Source of the DNA: Stichopus chloronotus
Lineage: Eukaryota; Echinodermata; Holothuroidea; Aspidochirotida; Stichopodidae
Length of the DNA: 64,000 nucleotides
Assembly (NCBI GenBank): GCA_021234535.1
Contig: SFZH01000008.1
Coordinates: forward strand, 18,391,358-18,455,357
Direction: 5' to 3'
Shown here: positions 1 to 13,200 of the stretch, piece by piece
Layout of the letters: each line of letters begins with the position of its first letter
How positions within the stretch are numbered: position 1 is the stretch's first letter
The notes under the pieces: model-generated
The model's database searches: none
What the model was told of the DNA's origin: nothing
The model's input: the letters and a program-made list of their open reading frames with translations, nothing else
Position numbers and translations under genes: made by a program

Positions 1-1701
1 CCCTCACCCATTTTGGTGTATGTGTGTGTGGGGGGGGGGGTATATATTCCCATTCCGTCATGCCGGAGACAGGCCCCTTAATGCTACTATGTTTTACTCG
101 GCGTTTCATAGCCTCTTGATTTGCCTTCTTGATTTATCTTTATTGGACACTCTTCACACACCCTCAGACTCCTTAAAGGGGAAATCAGGGTTTATTTTCC
201 CAATTTGTTTCACTACGATTCCCCACCGGGATCGTACAATGACTTATTACAAACAAATATGATCAAGATTATCTCAAAACATGTGGACGATTTCGAGAAA
301 CGAGTCAAATTCGGTATAATCGTATACAGGAGGCTGTCTTGTCTTGTACATAAACGTTTGTTTTTTGTACCAACAAATATTAAGAGTTCTCATTCAACAG
401 TAATTAACGCAATAATTACCGTTTCTTCTACCTTCAAACACCGCCCCAACGTCTCTGTATTTCGGTGAACAATCAGAGAAAAATCAACTAGAGGTGAACT
501 TTCTCAGTCAAACCCTGATTTCCCCTTTAAGATAACGAACATCGTGTCACACAGGAGCAACGTTATCATGGTACGCCTCGTATATTTACATATTACACCC
601 TCTAGACTTACTATCTTTAGCCCAGCATATGTTTGAAATATCTTTTTATCTTTGTCCCTTGCCTAGGATCTGTGATCTGGGCACGGACTCGAACACACTG
701 TCCTATGCACCGTACAGACTCTTCGTTTTGGGGTCAACGGTGGAGAAGGGGGGGGGGGGTCGATGATCAGCATATATCTGTACATCAAACTACCTTTCGA
801 ATCCAATACTGTCTAAATTGATCCGCAAGTAAAGAATTTTAGAAAGTTGCAAACAGATAGATCTATAGATGGTTTCAAGTTGATTTCACCCTTTTTTATT
901 TCTTCCTTTACCTCTTCAGAGTGAGAAATACGAACATTCAAGTTATATGTGAAATTCATGTGAATGTGACAAACAATGAACAAATGCCTCATCGACGACG
1001 AACCTTTTTATGTTTTGTTCCTTGAATTCTTGAGAGGTATTCCCTTTAGACACCTGTCAAACGGAGGCAAAAACTTGATTAATAAATTGATTGGCAATTA
1101 ATTCTAAACTACAAAGACCGTGCAATGACTCCCTCGGGAATAGAAGAAGTTGCATAGCGCTTGTTACAAGCACAGTGCAGTAGCTCTGCAAATTGAAACG
1201 CAGACCTACATATTCTGGAAATTCGAATCAATGTTTTTTTTCTATTTGTTATTTAGACGTCGAAGGACAAGGATTTTATAGCGTCGCTTTGGCACTTAAT
1301 TACGTCAAGACTTACTTGAATTGCTGATTCATTACGACACATATCAAATCAACGGTGGTGCATATGGCATGCGCATATTACTTCGAATGGGAATTATGTT
1401 AAGCATTTAAAACCAACCCCTTCGTAGCGAGAATAAATATCATTGCTTGGAACATTCTCAAATGAAATAAAAAACTAAACTTGTTAACAACTATTTTTTT
1501 CCACCAAATTCACCTGGGTTTCTAAATGTTGCCATGATTGCGAGAGTTAACTTCTTTGTCCGGGACGTTCTCAAATGAAGCAAAAATGGCTTCTTCAAAA
1601 GGTTTTCACCAATTCACCTGTGTTAATAATAGAAAAGGTTTGCGAAACAATCGGGGGGTGTATCGCGTGTCATGACAATATTCAATATCGTGTAAAGTAC
1701 C
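1..1701. other. Non-coding stretch, no gene recognised
   Basis: Only short chance ORFs occur here, without recognisable domains or convincing splice context. Two G homopolymers stand out, at 30-40 (11 G, after a TG run) and 748-759 (12 G). Nothing else can be supported. Confidence 0.6.
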
Positions 1702-2517
1702 GTGGCCATGAAGGGACGTTTCGATATTTCGATGATTCGACCTTTCCTTTTCGAGATGCCGACTTTTTCGTTTCGATGTTTCGACTTTTTCGTTTCGAGA
1801 TTATCGATGTTTTCGATGTGTCTATGTTTCGACTTTTTGTGCACGTCGCTCATGGCACGATAAACAAAATGTTTTTTTGCTTTGTCTTACGACAACACGA
1901 ACCAAAAAGTAATCCACAAACTCAGATTTTTTTTTTTTTTTTTTTGAGCACGTTGAACATCCATTGCCCCTCTAAATCCGGTGACCGGCAAATTTCGGAC
2001 AGTGTTTTATGTACCTTCGGACGGATGTAAATTACTAGGGCTCGGATTTTGCGGTTATTTGAGTTAATCCATTACTTCATCCATTAGGCAAAAAACAACA
2101 TGGTCACGTGGCCAAGATCATTGATTTTGTTGTAAACTCACCTCAAGACCACTCTCTTCCTGTCATTCTGCCTCCACTCCTCTGGCGGAACGGTGTCAGA
2201 GCAGAATTGCTATTTGACAAACAGCAACTAGCTCCCTGGTGTACATACAAGTCCGAATGCATGACATGTGTGCTTGCGTGACGCGTGCAAAAAGTCGAAA
2301 CATAGAAACATCAAAATCTCGAAATATCGAAACTAAAAAGTCGAAACATTATAATCTCGAAACAAAAAGTCGAAATATAGAAACAAAACAGTCGAAACAT
2401 CGAAAAAAAAAGTGTCGAAATTTCGAAATGAAAAAGTCGAAACATTAAAATCCGGAAACCAAAACGTGGAAATATCGAAACAAAAAAGTCGAAATCTGGA
2501 ATTGTCCCTTCAGGGCC
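1702..2517. mobile_element. Foldback element with TCGAAA-repeat arms
   Basis: The left arm (about 1702-1855) and right arm (about 2278-2517) are inverted copies. The outer ends read GGCCATGAAGGGAC on the left and, reverse-complemented, GGCCCTGAAGGGAC on the right. Inside these ends both arms are degenerate tandem repeats built from TTTCGA on the left and TCGAAA on the right, with units of roughly 10-20 bp. The inner edges also match (TATGTTTCGACTTTTTG on the left; its inverse near 2287-2305). The loop of about 420 bp has no coding capacity. A clean target duplication was not found. A reading frame crossing the left arm (1575-2030) is only translation of the repeat. The layout, a short outer terminus plus tandem-repeat arms plus a unique loop, resembles TU/foldback elements described from sea urchins; that family assignment is inference. 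Confidence 0.7.
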
Positions 2518-4564
2518 TCGGATTATAGTAGAGAATGAGATGATACCCGCAAGGTTTTGTGGGACGATGTAACGGGAGTGAAGTTACGTTTAAGGTAATT
2601 CCACGAAGGGAGTCCTGACGTGGAGGGGTAGGCATAGGAGAATCACCGCGTTGATGCATACTTTCCTTTGAAAATAGTAAAAATGATATAGAAATAACAG
2701 AAATTAATGAAAGTATAAGAATGATACGTTAGACAGGTGTTTGTTTTTTCGTTATTACAATCTATTTACATAAGTAACCAGCAAGTATACGTGAAAAGAA
2801 TGTCTAGGCAAGTATCTAAGAAGAAAAGGCTCTCAGAGACTGTTCAAGACTCGTAAAATATTTTTTTTTTATCATTGTGATAAAATTCTAGTTCAAACTG
2901 ATCTTTTTTTTCTTTTGTAATTTTCATATGATCATGTAATGAACATGCTAAATGTACAATTTATATCCTCTGAATAACACGAGAAAATACTTTCTTTTTA
3001 CTCTACTGGAAACGATTTAATTTTTACAGTTTGGGTTGAGTCCAATACGGTCAGCAAAAGACACATCACGTCAAAAAAATAGGAAATACTACATCTTTCC
3101 TTTTTGTTCTGTCTTGTTTCTCTAGATCTGATTCAAAATTATATAATATTAATACAATGAACATGCATGCAGTTCACTCAGTGAAGTAACACAGGATATT
3201 TGACACTGTCAGAAAGTCTATATTTATTTATTTATTTTCACCAACATAGTACTTTCCCGTCAATTTACACAAATATCCAATTAGTGAAAATACTTTACAA
3301 GGATAAGACATCAAGTAACTTGGCCAAATATTTCTCTCTTACGTACAGTTGAGTGCTGGTCACCGGCATGATGCAAAATCCTGTTATACAACACACTACA
3401 TAAAACGAGCTTCCAGAGCGTTTCTCCCTGCAGCCCTGTCTGAAGTGCATAAAATCATCGAAATAACCAAATTTCATATGCATCTGAAAAAAAGATATTT
3501 AAAAATAGGCTAATTGAGAACTATATTTCTGCACAACTTTTGTAAACTAATCAGCGAGGTCCAATAGTCACTAACAAATTTCTGCCCGTGACTTATTTGA
3601 CACCAGTAAAGCACATGGAATTCCTCTATGAGATAAAAGGAACAACGAAAAAGGTTCAAGTAATAGAATAAATGAAAGTACTTTGTATGTAGGAATTGGC
3701 TATGACTTTTACTAATTGGGCCCTGTAAAGGTTCTTCACCCACGTCACTGCGTTTCATGTCTATCTGGGTTATGGCACGACAATTGTTACTGAGTCTGTA
3801 TCATATGAAAAACACACCTTCTGAGCATGGGCAGCTCCTACCAGTATGCCGAACTGAGACCTAATGACGTCACGTGAAGAACCTCTGCGGTTTTACCTTA
3901 TCTTTTAAGACAATCAATACAATGTAATATGAATTTACTAGCCTCAGTACGTGAATATTTCGCTTCAGTGGAAGCAACAATTATTTCATTCCTGTTTATG
4001 GACAAATGTCCAATACAAATTGTTGCCGCTTGGAAAACGGTGAAAAAAAATGAGTTATGTGGGGTTTTATTGGGATTATTACTGCATTAATTAACAGCAG
4101 AACAACACACATTTGATTTGCTCTGCGTTGGTCTGTACAGCTGGCGAATATTCGACGAACTTTTTACCTACCAGAAAATGAGGGCGCCCTTCTCAATGGC
4201 TCTGTACTTCCGGTTGCACTATTTAGGTATTGTTTGTCTTCCTGTCTCCTTTACGTGCTTTCTTCCAGTCCAAGACCTTCAGCTTCAGGGCTTCCTTTTA
4301 ATACAACGATGTACAGTTTTCGAATGCCCGGAAAGCATGCTCCTTTACACACGAATGAGTGTTTTGAAAGTACATATTTTCATCATAGTTAGTGTCCGCC
4401 ACAGTAACAAAATGCCGGGAATGGGTTTTCGGAAGAGTGCAAGTGGGCCTTCTACTTTGTTTCGAGGTGAGGGTTTCAACATTGTAATTTTAAGCTGCAG
4501 ACACGGGTCCTGATCCTTTTGCATCCTGTGCAAACACACACACATGACTTGCAGTGACCATAGC
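2518..4564. other. Non-coding stretch downstream of GPCR 1
   Basis: No gene recognised. It contains a short TATT-type simple repeat near 3221-3238 and several T-runs. The part nearest 4564 is presumably the 3' untranslated region of the receptor gene that ends at 4565 on the minus strand, but no poly(A) signal could be assigned with confidence. Confidence 0.5.
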
Positions 4565-5842
4565 CTACATAACAGCACGAAATGGCTGGGAACGTGTCGG
4601 TCGATTGCGAACGGAGCTGAAGTTGAATTTAATGATATTTCGCCAGAGCTTTCTCAGTTCCGAGCGGAAATCTCTGTTGACAATCCCGTAGATTAAGACG
4701 TTTATAGACGAGTTGAAAATGATGAGAGACGTGGCGAAGACGTATGCCGCGTACAGCACAGGAGAGTTCGCGCGCATGTAGATTTGCGTTGGTTTGGGGA
4801 CCAGTCTCAGAACGAATTGTGTAAACCACGTACACGTGAACACCACTGTGACGATGAACAACATACGGAATGTCGCGTTGGCCAACGCCTTGTTCCTACC
4901 TTCGGTCTTGACCTCGGTTTTAATCAGAGGATCATTACCTCGCTTTGAAGTGCTTTCTGTGGTAGACGGGTCCGCTTGTCCAGGCAGGGATACAGCCGAC
5001 GATGGAGTGTCGCTGTTATCGACGCCCTTCGGCATATCGATGAGTAACTGGTTGTTGCTCTTTGAGTCAAATTGATGGCTGTCATTAGAGTGACCTGATC
5101 TCATTAATTGGTGCGGCAGTTTCATCATCGAGTTGCTCCCTGGTTTGGAGGAGTAACTGTTATCTTCTTTGGGGAAGGAACCGCTCGGATTCGGGGTTCG
5201 ACTGAGTGCGGTACAGGATGAATCAGTCGCGGGCCCCACTCGTTTCCGTTGGAGCTTTTTCACTCGTATGTAGACTTTGGTGTAAAGGAATATTGTGACA
5301 ATTATGTGGGACAAGTACACTAGCGTATTCAGGACGTACACGACGAGAACTCGGAGAAAGCCTTCATCCGGGAAATAACAAGAGCTCTCCCCTTCGCGGA
5401 CCGTCTCCCGGATACCTCGCCAGATCAATTGCGGTACGTTGATGATGAAGGCTAGAATGATGATCAAAATTACGACTATAGCTGGGCGAAATCTGCCTCG
5501 TACGAACTTGACGTGAGGTCGGGCCACGGCGAAGTACCTGTCAAAGGCCACTAGAGTGTTGACGTGGAGCGAGGCCAGAGGGGCAGACATGTAGACCCAC
5601 ATGAGCAGTCTGCAGAGAAACAAGTTGCGGAAGTTTTCCATAAACAGCCACTGCATCGTCCCAATAGGTAGGACGACGGTGCATATCAGAAGGTCGACTA
5701 CCGCGTGGCCGATTATGAAAAAGTGGGACGCCGTCCAGATTTTCTTCTTCCAGTAGACGTAGAGGATGGTGCAGTTGGAGGGTATGCCCAGCACGATATT
5801 AAAGACGTACAAAGCGATCGCAACGGACACGTATAGGTCCAT
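4565..5842 (-). CDS. Rhodopsin-family G-protein-coupled receptor, intronless (GPCR 1)
   Basis: A 425-residue seven-helix receptor in one exon, expected in the plasma membrane. Approximate helices: TM1 8-30, TM2 42-63, TM3 77-100, TM4 121-141, TM5 163-188, TM6 323-346, TM7 362-386. Family A hallmarks are visible: Cys77 before TM3 and Cys155 in extracellular loop 2 for the conserved disulfide, DRY at 101-103, and NSSINVLIY at 377-385 in place of NPxxY. TM6 has CTWF rather than CWxP. The third intracellular loop is long (about 200-320), Ser/Pro-rich and polar. The N-terminus has almost no extracellular tail. The start is supported by a strong Kozak context (CACCATGG). The closest relative in the window is GPCR 2 at 32.9-34.05 kb on the same strand. 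The ligand cannot be inferred. Large lineage-specific sets of intronless rhodopsin-type receptors are known from sea urchins; that link is inference. Confidence 0.93.
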   Translation of the reverse strand: MDLYVSVAIALYVFNIVLGIPSNCTILYVYWKKKIWTASHFFIIGHAVVDLLICTVVLPIGTMQWLFMENFRNLFLCRLLMWVYMSAPLASLHVNTLVAFDRYFAVARPHVKFVRGRFRPAIVVILIIILAFIINVPQLIWRGIRETVREGESSCYFPDEGFLRVLVVYVLNTLVYLSHIIVTIFLYTKVYIRVKKLQRKRVGPATDSSCTALSRTPNPSGSFPKEDNSYSSKPGSNSMMKLPHQLMRSGHSNDSHQFDSKSNNQLLIDMPKGVDNSDTPSSAVSLPGQADPSTTESTSKRGNDPLIKTEVKTEGRNKALANATFRMLFIVTVVFTCTWFTQFVLRLVPKPTQIYMRANSPVLYAAYVFATSLIIFNSSINVLIYGIVNRDFRSELRKLWRNIIKFNFSSVRNRPTRSQPFRAVM

Positions 5843-8800
5843 GGTGCTGTGAGAGGTTCTATAAAATCAATCTTCCCTCTGCTTAATCTTTTAGCAAGCT
5901 AAGCTTACTAGCGCGCGTGTTCCTCGGGCAAGATAGAATCTCTTCAAGTAAGCTTTAACTGCAGAGTTTTCTCTTCTTGAAGGAGCATTAAAGTCTTTCT
6001 GCAGGATGGTTCAGTTAGCGAAAAGTAGATTGCTAGTGAAAGTTTTTACTTTTTTCTGTAATGTTTCATGGCAGAGATTTGAAACGTAGCAGTTTCCCTT
6101 TTTCAAACCGTATCACTGTCTTTAGAAACTTGTCGATAGGTAGACGGTAACACGGAAATGACTTCTGGTAGCGGAGTTGTCCAACAAGACAATCTTCGAT
6201 CTATCAAGCCGTCGTAGTTACGAACTGCAGAGTGTTTTTTATTTGTGTTTTAAAGTCTGTAAGATTTTAAGAAAACTTTGAATGATGTTGGTAGAGGTGA
6301 CGACAGATTTCATATCCGATTAAAGTTGATGGTTCCAGAGTAGTCTGCGGTGGTTTGAACCAACTAATGTCCAGCCAATACACAGATATTTTGCAATAAA
6401 AATAAGTGAGGTATAAATCAACAAGTCATCTCCAATCCGGGAATTTTCTCTGTACGGTAGCCTATAAGCGCAAAGCTCACTTGAGACTGAATCACGCACG
6501 AACCCAGTATATCGAACGATTCCAAGTTAGTACGGAATGTAGCGTGTTACTGCACAAATGGCCTTCCAATCATGACAAACAAGTGCAGAAAAATAGAAGA
6601 AAACCTCTTTAAATGGAAATTCCTTTACTCCGTATCTGATAACTTAAGTCATGGTTCCTCACAAATGTGGAGGGCAAAATTATCATGTCACCGTAGCGTG
6701 TAATATGAACAATAAAATGCACACCACGTGTTAACATATATTCTTTGCTTTATTTGTATCTCGGTTGATTACATCGACATCGTATAATTTTTCCTCCGCT
6801 GTAAACAAGACAAGAGCTGTAAAATGAATAAATGCTAATAATAACATATTCACTAAAATGAACCTGTATCGATGGAAACGCGCTAATTGTAATCCTTTGC
6901 GCGAAACCGCCAAGATGACGTTGTTGCTGACCTTTTTAATCATAACCTATGAGCTTAATACCATTTCCATTTTCAGCGCTTCATTTGCATTTAAAACCCT
7001 CAGTTTATAGAGAACATTGAGCAAATCTCGTCGGGGCAGTTTACCTGCATTCTGTTTGACGTAACGATTCACTGAGAAAAATTTGAAAAACTGAAACAGA
7101 AATCCCGCTAATGATTACCCAAATACAAGGGGAAAAATCAGATCAAGAGAAAAAAAGCAGATGATGACAGAAGAAGTAAACAACAAGAAAACATGAAACA
7201 AAATTAAAACAACCAAAAGGAAAGACAAAAAGAAAAAAGACAGAAAAATTGAAAAGAAAAGGAGAACCAACTGCGAGGTAACAGAACAGTTTACGGTACT
7301 TTTTTAAGTTCCACAAGTGCGGATACTGTATATGCAGAGAATATGTGTTCGATATCTACACCACAATTAAATCAAAAGCAATCCACTTACAAATTCGCGA
7401 AACCGTGGAGCTTCATCAAAAGTTTATACACAAAGTTTCTATTTATTCTACTCCTATAACATTTTCCTATAACATTCCAAGGAACAATACAGCTCGATAT
7501 GTTTTCAACCACCGACTGTACTCCCGGCAAAGACTTACGAAACGATAAAAAGCAAACTGGAAAGCACCTCCTTTCTTTTCCTCTCCGAAAGGTCTGAATA
7601 CCAAATATGATAATGTAGACCAATATGTGCTCCTTGTTCACAAACAAACGCATCCATCTTTGCTCTTCTTTTTTTAATTCTATGTGGGAGTTTTGAAATC
7701 TTCGCTGAAATCAGATCACGCGAGGTATAACTAACAAGGAAAAAAAAAATTCTTCATGTGCATAAATTTGTTCTTTTGGTGTATTTATTTATTTATTTTA
7801 TTTTTGGTAATTACTTAGCTGTGCGTGTATTGAATTAGGCAGACGGAACCGCTGCACGCGTACTTGCCTACTTGACCGCGTTATGTAAGGAATAATGAGC
7901 GGGAGGAGGTGGAGAGAGGGGGGGGGGGGTGGGTTCGCACTTGAAATATGCTAATCCAAATATTCAACTCAATGAGGTTCATTTCCATAACTGTGTACAC
8001 GTAGAACATCACCACATTTACATATTAATCTGTAATTATATCTGTTTACAGTATCGTCAAATCTTCGTATTCGTCTCCTACAGTTTGATTCGCCGTCGGT
8101 GTGGTTTTAAATGAATATGCTGTTATTCACTGAGTACTGCCAGGACCGTAGCTATACTCATATGATTTTTTTTTGGGGGGGGGACGGGGAGGGGGTGGTA
8201 GGTCCCACATTTTGCGAATGCAATAGACAATTATGGAACCAAATATTTCATAACTATTTGTAATGAAGGGTAAAAAAGAATGAATTTAAATGGCCCATTC
8301 CTCATCTTCACAAGACTTTGTGATCACTATCTTACTGTTATGGGGTGACTTGACTATGCGAGTCCTCTCCATACAAAATGTTATGCAAGAAAGTAGTGGA
8401 ACTTTTCAAGGTTAGGCAAACGTTTTAATTAGAAAAGGAAACAAATGCAGGTAACGTGAGTTGTACAAGAAGGGCATAACAAATAATTGCAAAAGTGACT
8501 ATTTCAAATTTAAGCGGAAAGCTTTCAACATTTTCATCTCAGCGATGGAAAAAGCTATGAAGATGGAAATTCCATGAATAGCATTTATTCCCGACTTTTA
8601 AAATATATTTTCTTGTAACTGTAGACTTTAGGTGCTCTTTTAAGTTTTGATGATGCATACTGCACACTGATGTATTGGTGCCATCCCCATTCTGCCTGTA
8701 CAAGTTTAATTCACGAAAAATTAATATAACAGCATGTACTTGCAGCCAACAAACATTGATGAAGCTTAAACAATATATTTCAAAAGTTGCAAAACGCAGA

Positions 8801-8962
8801 ATGAGTATCCAGTTAAACTTGATTTCAGCTTGTGTCACCGATAGGCACTGAAAACAATAAGCTGTGTGGGTAACTTTGTATGTGTGTGTCTGTGGGCGTG
8901 AGAATACTATAATAAAATGAACTGAGAAATAAAACAAAGAATAGGACACCAAATTTGAAATT
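5843..8962. other. Non-coding stretch upstream of GPCR 1
   Basis: No gene supported. The part next to 5842 should hold the promoter and leader of GPCR 1 on the minus strand, but no clear TATA or initiator could be assigned. A purine-rich AAAGAAAAG-like stretch lies at about 7140-7265. G homopolymers occur at 7918-7929 (12 G) and 8175-8183 (9 G), the latter following a T-run. Confidence 0.5.
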
Positions 8963-8967
8963 GAGAA
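8963..8967. repeat. Target-site duplication, left copy (GAGAA)
   Basis: GAGAA immediately precedes the left LTR and recurs at 17461-17465 immediately after the right LTR. Five bases is the usual duplication length for BEL/Pao integration. Confidence 0.9.
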
Positions 8968-10127
8968 TGTACTGGCCGGTATACCATCTCGTAGAATTGC
9001 CAGTAGTTTCAACCAAGGATAAATAAAAAGAATGGCCAAAGATCAGGGCTGTGGTTTCCAATCTTCTAGTTTATTCCAAGGTGAACTGTTTAAAATAAAA
9101 ACAATAACTCACAAGCAACTTGCATAACAAACGGGGCAAGAAGGAACCAAACTCAAACACGATACGTATGAAGACACCTTCAAAAATGACATGCGTGCAA
9201 ACACAATTCATACACTCTGGTGACAACGGAGTCAATCAGCCTTCATGCAGCACCTCATACTAACACCTCAAGGTTCCTACAGGATATAACTAGAATTGAC
9301 CTTCTTAAGATACGATTATAAAGAAATGCAGACTAAAGGCACTGGTTACATTCCGTGACCTGTGCGAATACTGATAAATGTTAATATGCTAAAACCGTGA
9401 GTGGAAGACTCTAGATCTGTATGTAAACCGCCAACCCACTCCAAGAAAGACATTCACAGAAACTAATTGTAAACTCCTGAATAACACATAATGTGTCTCC
9501 GATACTGAAATATGTCCATGTTACTGTATAAAAAGATAGAGCTGTACTCAAAACACCTAACGTGACAGCCTCACAAAAACACCTCACTTCAGTCCATCCA
9601 GCTAGAGGTACTTCAATACTTTAGTGGTTTACCTGCACATGTGAAAAACAAAGGGTCCACTGTGTCCTACACAACGGTAGGTTAATAACAGAGCTGGAAA
9701 AGATGTGTAAATAATGATATCAATGCCCACACAAAGTAAAAAAACCCCCAACAATTCTCTCCAAGGTGAGTGATACAGCCTCATAAGGTAACGAAAAAGG
9801 TCCTCGCGCAACTAATACCTGCAACGCACTAAAAACATGAGAGGAAAGGCACCGAATGTCCTTGCTTTTCATCTAGAGGAATAAGAAAATAAGGGATAAA
9901 AACTTACAAGACTATGGCTCTCTACGTATAAATGAGTTGAGAAGAATAGATAACTCTGAATACAATCAGTCTCGGGTAAATAGTAAAAACCGTCATCAAA
10001 AACTAATACTGAGGTGGCTCTCGTTGTCAAATCGTCTCGTCAACGTTTCTCCTTTTTTCCCACCCCAGCTGGTCACTGACAAACCCGAAGTGCGCCCCCA
10101 CAAAATGACAGTCTGAAGCCTTTCACA
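8968..10127 (-). repeat. BEL/Pao 3' LTR (1160 bp)
   Basis: Direct repeat of 16302-17460. In element orientation (minus strand) it starts TGTGAAAGGC and ends GGCCAGTACA, the expected TG..CA termini. Reading the two copies against each other I find three differences: one extra C here near 9286, and two substitutions near 9879 (G here, A in the other copy) and near 9952 (A here, C in the other). A 60-residue frame at 9629-9811 occurs in both LTRs and is not considered a gene. Confidence 0.95.
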
Positions 10128-10253
10128 CTCCCCGTCTAAAAATGCAGAGGCGTTTTTAAAACCAAACAGTACAAAACATAAAACGCTAAAACAATGTCAA
10201 AGGGGAACTCAGAAGGTACCCCACAGAAAAAAGGCTAAAATGGACTCATTAGT
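10128..10253 (-). promoter_or_regulatory. BEL 3' untranslated region with polypurine tract
   Basis: A 126-bp stretch between the gag-pol stop and the 3' LTR. On the minus strand it ends AGACGGGGAG directly at the LTR boundary, fitting the primer tract for plus-strand synthesis. The rest is T-rich and non-coding. Confidence 0.6.
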
Positions 10254-13200
10254 CTATGGAGAAGTGTTAGCACTTTCGATAAGAACCAGTTCTGAAATCG
10301 GTCTAGTAAAGTTACGTCTCGTTCCATCAGTACACACCAGAACATCTACTTTCCGGACTTTGCCATCCTCACTTTCATGGGCCCGCACAACTCGGGCGAG
10401 AGGCCAGGAACCTCTGACGACGTCTCTCTCCTTCAAAAGCACAACGTCACCGACAGACACATTCTTCTGGGGATGTAACCATTTCTGGCGAGGTTGCAAG
10501 CTTTGGAGGTACTCTTTCCTCCAACGCACCCAAAACTGGTCAGCAAGGTATTGCACCCGTCGCCACCTTTTACGTCCATAGAGGTCTTGACGGGTAAACT
10601 CATCTGCGAAAGGCTGTAATGGGATAGCCTTTTGGGTCAGCAGCATATTTGGAGTCAGGGGTGCTGGGTCATTTGCATCGGAAGAAATGGAAGTGAGAGG
10701 TCTTGAGTTCACTATAGTAGCTGCTTCAGCCAAGAAGGTGACTAACACTTCGTGTGTCAGTTGGTGTTCCCCTAGTTGATAGAACATTGCATCCAGTACA
10801 CGTCGCAAAGTCTTGATTTGACGTTCCCAAACTCCTCCGAAGTGCGAGGCTTGAGGGGGATTGAAAAGCCATTCTGTTCCCTTTGATGACAAGTATTGAT
10901 TGATGTGTCTCTGGTCTAAATGTACAGCAGAGCCCTCAAGTTCATTCCTTGCACCAATGAAGTTGGTCCCTTGATCGCATCGTAGTTTGGCGACAGGGCC
11001 CCGGATTGCCATAAATCTCCTTAAGGCCATGATGAATGATGACGTGTCCATGGACTCCAAGACCTCAAGATGTACCGCTCTGCTTGAGAGGCAAGTGAAG
11101 ATGACAGCCCACCTTTTGGAGTCTGCAGAACCTCCCCTGGTACGCCTGGTAACTACAGTCCAAGGGCCAAACACGTCAGCACCAACGTTTGTAAAGGGAG
11201 GTGAGGTTTCCACCCTATCTTTCGGGAGGTCCGCCATCTGCTGCGTGATTGGTTTAGCACGCAGTCTCTTACAAGTAATGCATTTGTCGATGATGCTTCT
11301 CACGAGACTATGGACTCCGAGGATCCAGAACCCACCAGATCGTAAAGCCCCCATGGTAAGATGTCGTCCCTGGTGGTGTGTAACCTCATGAAAGTAGGTT
11401 GCTATCAGTCTGGATACATGACTATTCTTTGGGAGCAGAATGGGATGACGACCTCCCAAATCAAGATCAGCTCGTCTTAGTCTTCCTCCAACTCTGAGGA
11501 GACCCTCTTCATCGAGGAAAGGGCTCAATTTTCTGAGAGGGTTGTTTTGTTTAAAACTTTGACCTTGCCCTCTGAGATCGTGTGGCATTTTCAATGAATC
11601 AATTTCTCTGCTGAACTTCTCTTTCTGGACCGCCTTCAGAATTGCCTTTTGAGACTCTTGTAATTCCTCCACTGTTGGTTGCTTGGAGAGCATTCTGGAA
11701 TGTGATGGTTTGCCTTGCTTGTAACTGGGCACCTGCATTTTCGTAGATCTGAATGACTTCGCCATGACCTTAAGGTTTGCGAAGGCCCTTCTTAATGACT
11801 GCCAGCTTGAAAACCGAAGAAACCTGTGGCAGCCTAATTCTGAGGTAGCTGATGTGGGCTTATCGCATCCTCCACCTTGAACATCAGTGGCAGAGGAACG
11901 CACCTCCTTCCGAACATCAGGATCATTGGGATCAAGTGGAAATTGATCTCTAGACATCAGTTTGTTGGTTGCCGTAGGTAATGATTGCTGCCACAGAAAG
12001 TCGGGTCCCCTGTACCACAATGAATTAATCAGTTGATCTGGTCTAACTGATCTTGATACCAGGTCTGCAGGGTTCAGGTTGGTTGGAACATATTGCCATT
12101 GACTTGGTTGAGAGATTGCATGGATCTTATGAACACGATTAGCCACGTAAACATGGAATCGTTTTGATTCATTGGAGATATAGCCCAACACCACTTTGCT
12201 GTCCGTATAGTAAGTAATACTATCCACGTTGATTCTGCCCTTAAGTTCTGGTTCAATGGTTCGTACCAGTGTCGTGGCTAGTACAGCGGCACAAAGCTCT
12301 AGACGGGGTATGGAAACCGCATGTTTTGGTGTTAGTCTCCCTTTAGCCATCAAAAAGGAAACGTGGGTTAAACCATTCTCGTTGACCTGTCGTAGATATG
12401 CCACTGCACCTATTGCAAGATCGCTGGCATCTGAGAAAACATGAAGATCTTGCTCCATGATGGGACCAAAGTCGGATGGAGTGTAACACCTTGGGATGTG
12501 TACGTGTTCTAGCTGACATAAAGAGTTCCGCCAGCTGTCCCATCTAGGTCTGTAATGTTCTGGAAGTGGCCGGTCCCAGATGTCGAGTGGCATTTTGCTT
12601 TCTCCTTCCATCTGCTTCATAAGTTCACGCAGCAGAATCTTTCCTTCTATGGAAACAGGTGCAACTAGTCCAATAGGGTCAAATATCGAACTAGCTATCG
12701 ATAGAACTCCCCGCCGTGAGAACGGTTTTTCTGGTAAGTTTACCTTGAAAGTGAAGGTATCACTTTCCAGGTTCCAATGGACGCCGAGGGACCGTTGAAT
12801 TGGTAGCTCGTCTCGCTGGAGATCAACACACCTCAGGTCCTCTGCCCTGTCACGTTCAGGTAGGGCCTGCATCACCTCCTTAGCATTTGACACGAATTTA
12901 TGGAAGCGCAAGTTCTTTGTAGACAAGGCATCACAACTACGTTGGATCAAATTGACTGCCGTTTCAGCATCTGACACTGACGTGAGACCATCATCCACAT
13001 AGAAGTCTCGGTTGACAAACTCAGTGACATCTTTTCCATGTGAAGATCTGCAGGCGTTTGCAATCATTCGCAGTCCAAAGGCTGCCACTGCTGGTGAGGA
13101 GATGCTCCCGAAAAAGTGGACGTTCATTCGATAGTTCACAACTGGATTAGACGGGTCGTTGTCTCTGAACCATAAGAACCGTAGAAAGTTACGGTCTTCT

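Noticed and set aside
1575..2030. 151-residue frame across the left foldback arm
   Set aside because: Its FRLFRFE-like repeats are translation of TTTCGA repeats; no independent coding evidence.
9629..9811. 60-residue frame present in both BEL LTRs (also 16962-17144)
   Set aside because: It is duplicated only because the LTR is duplicated; no domain, no conserved composition, and LTRs are not expected to code.
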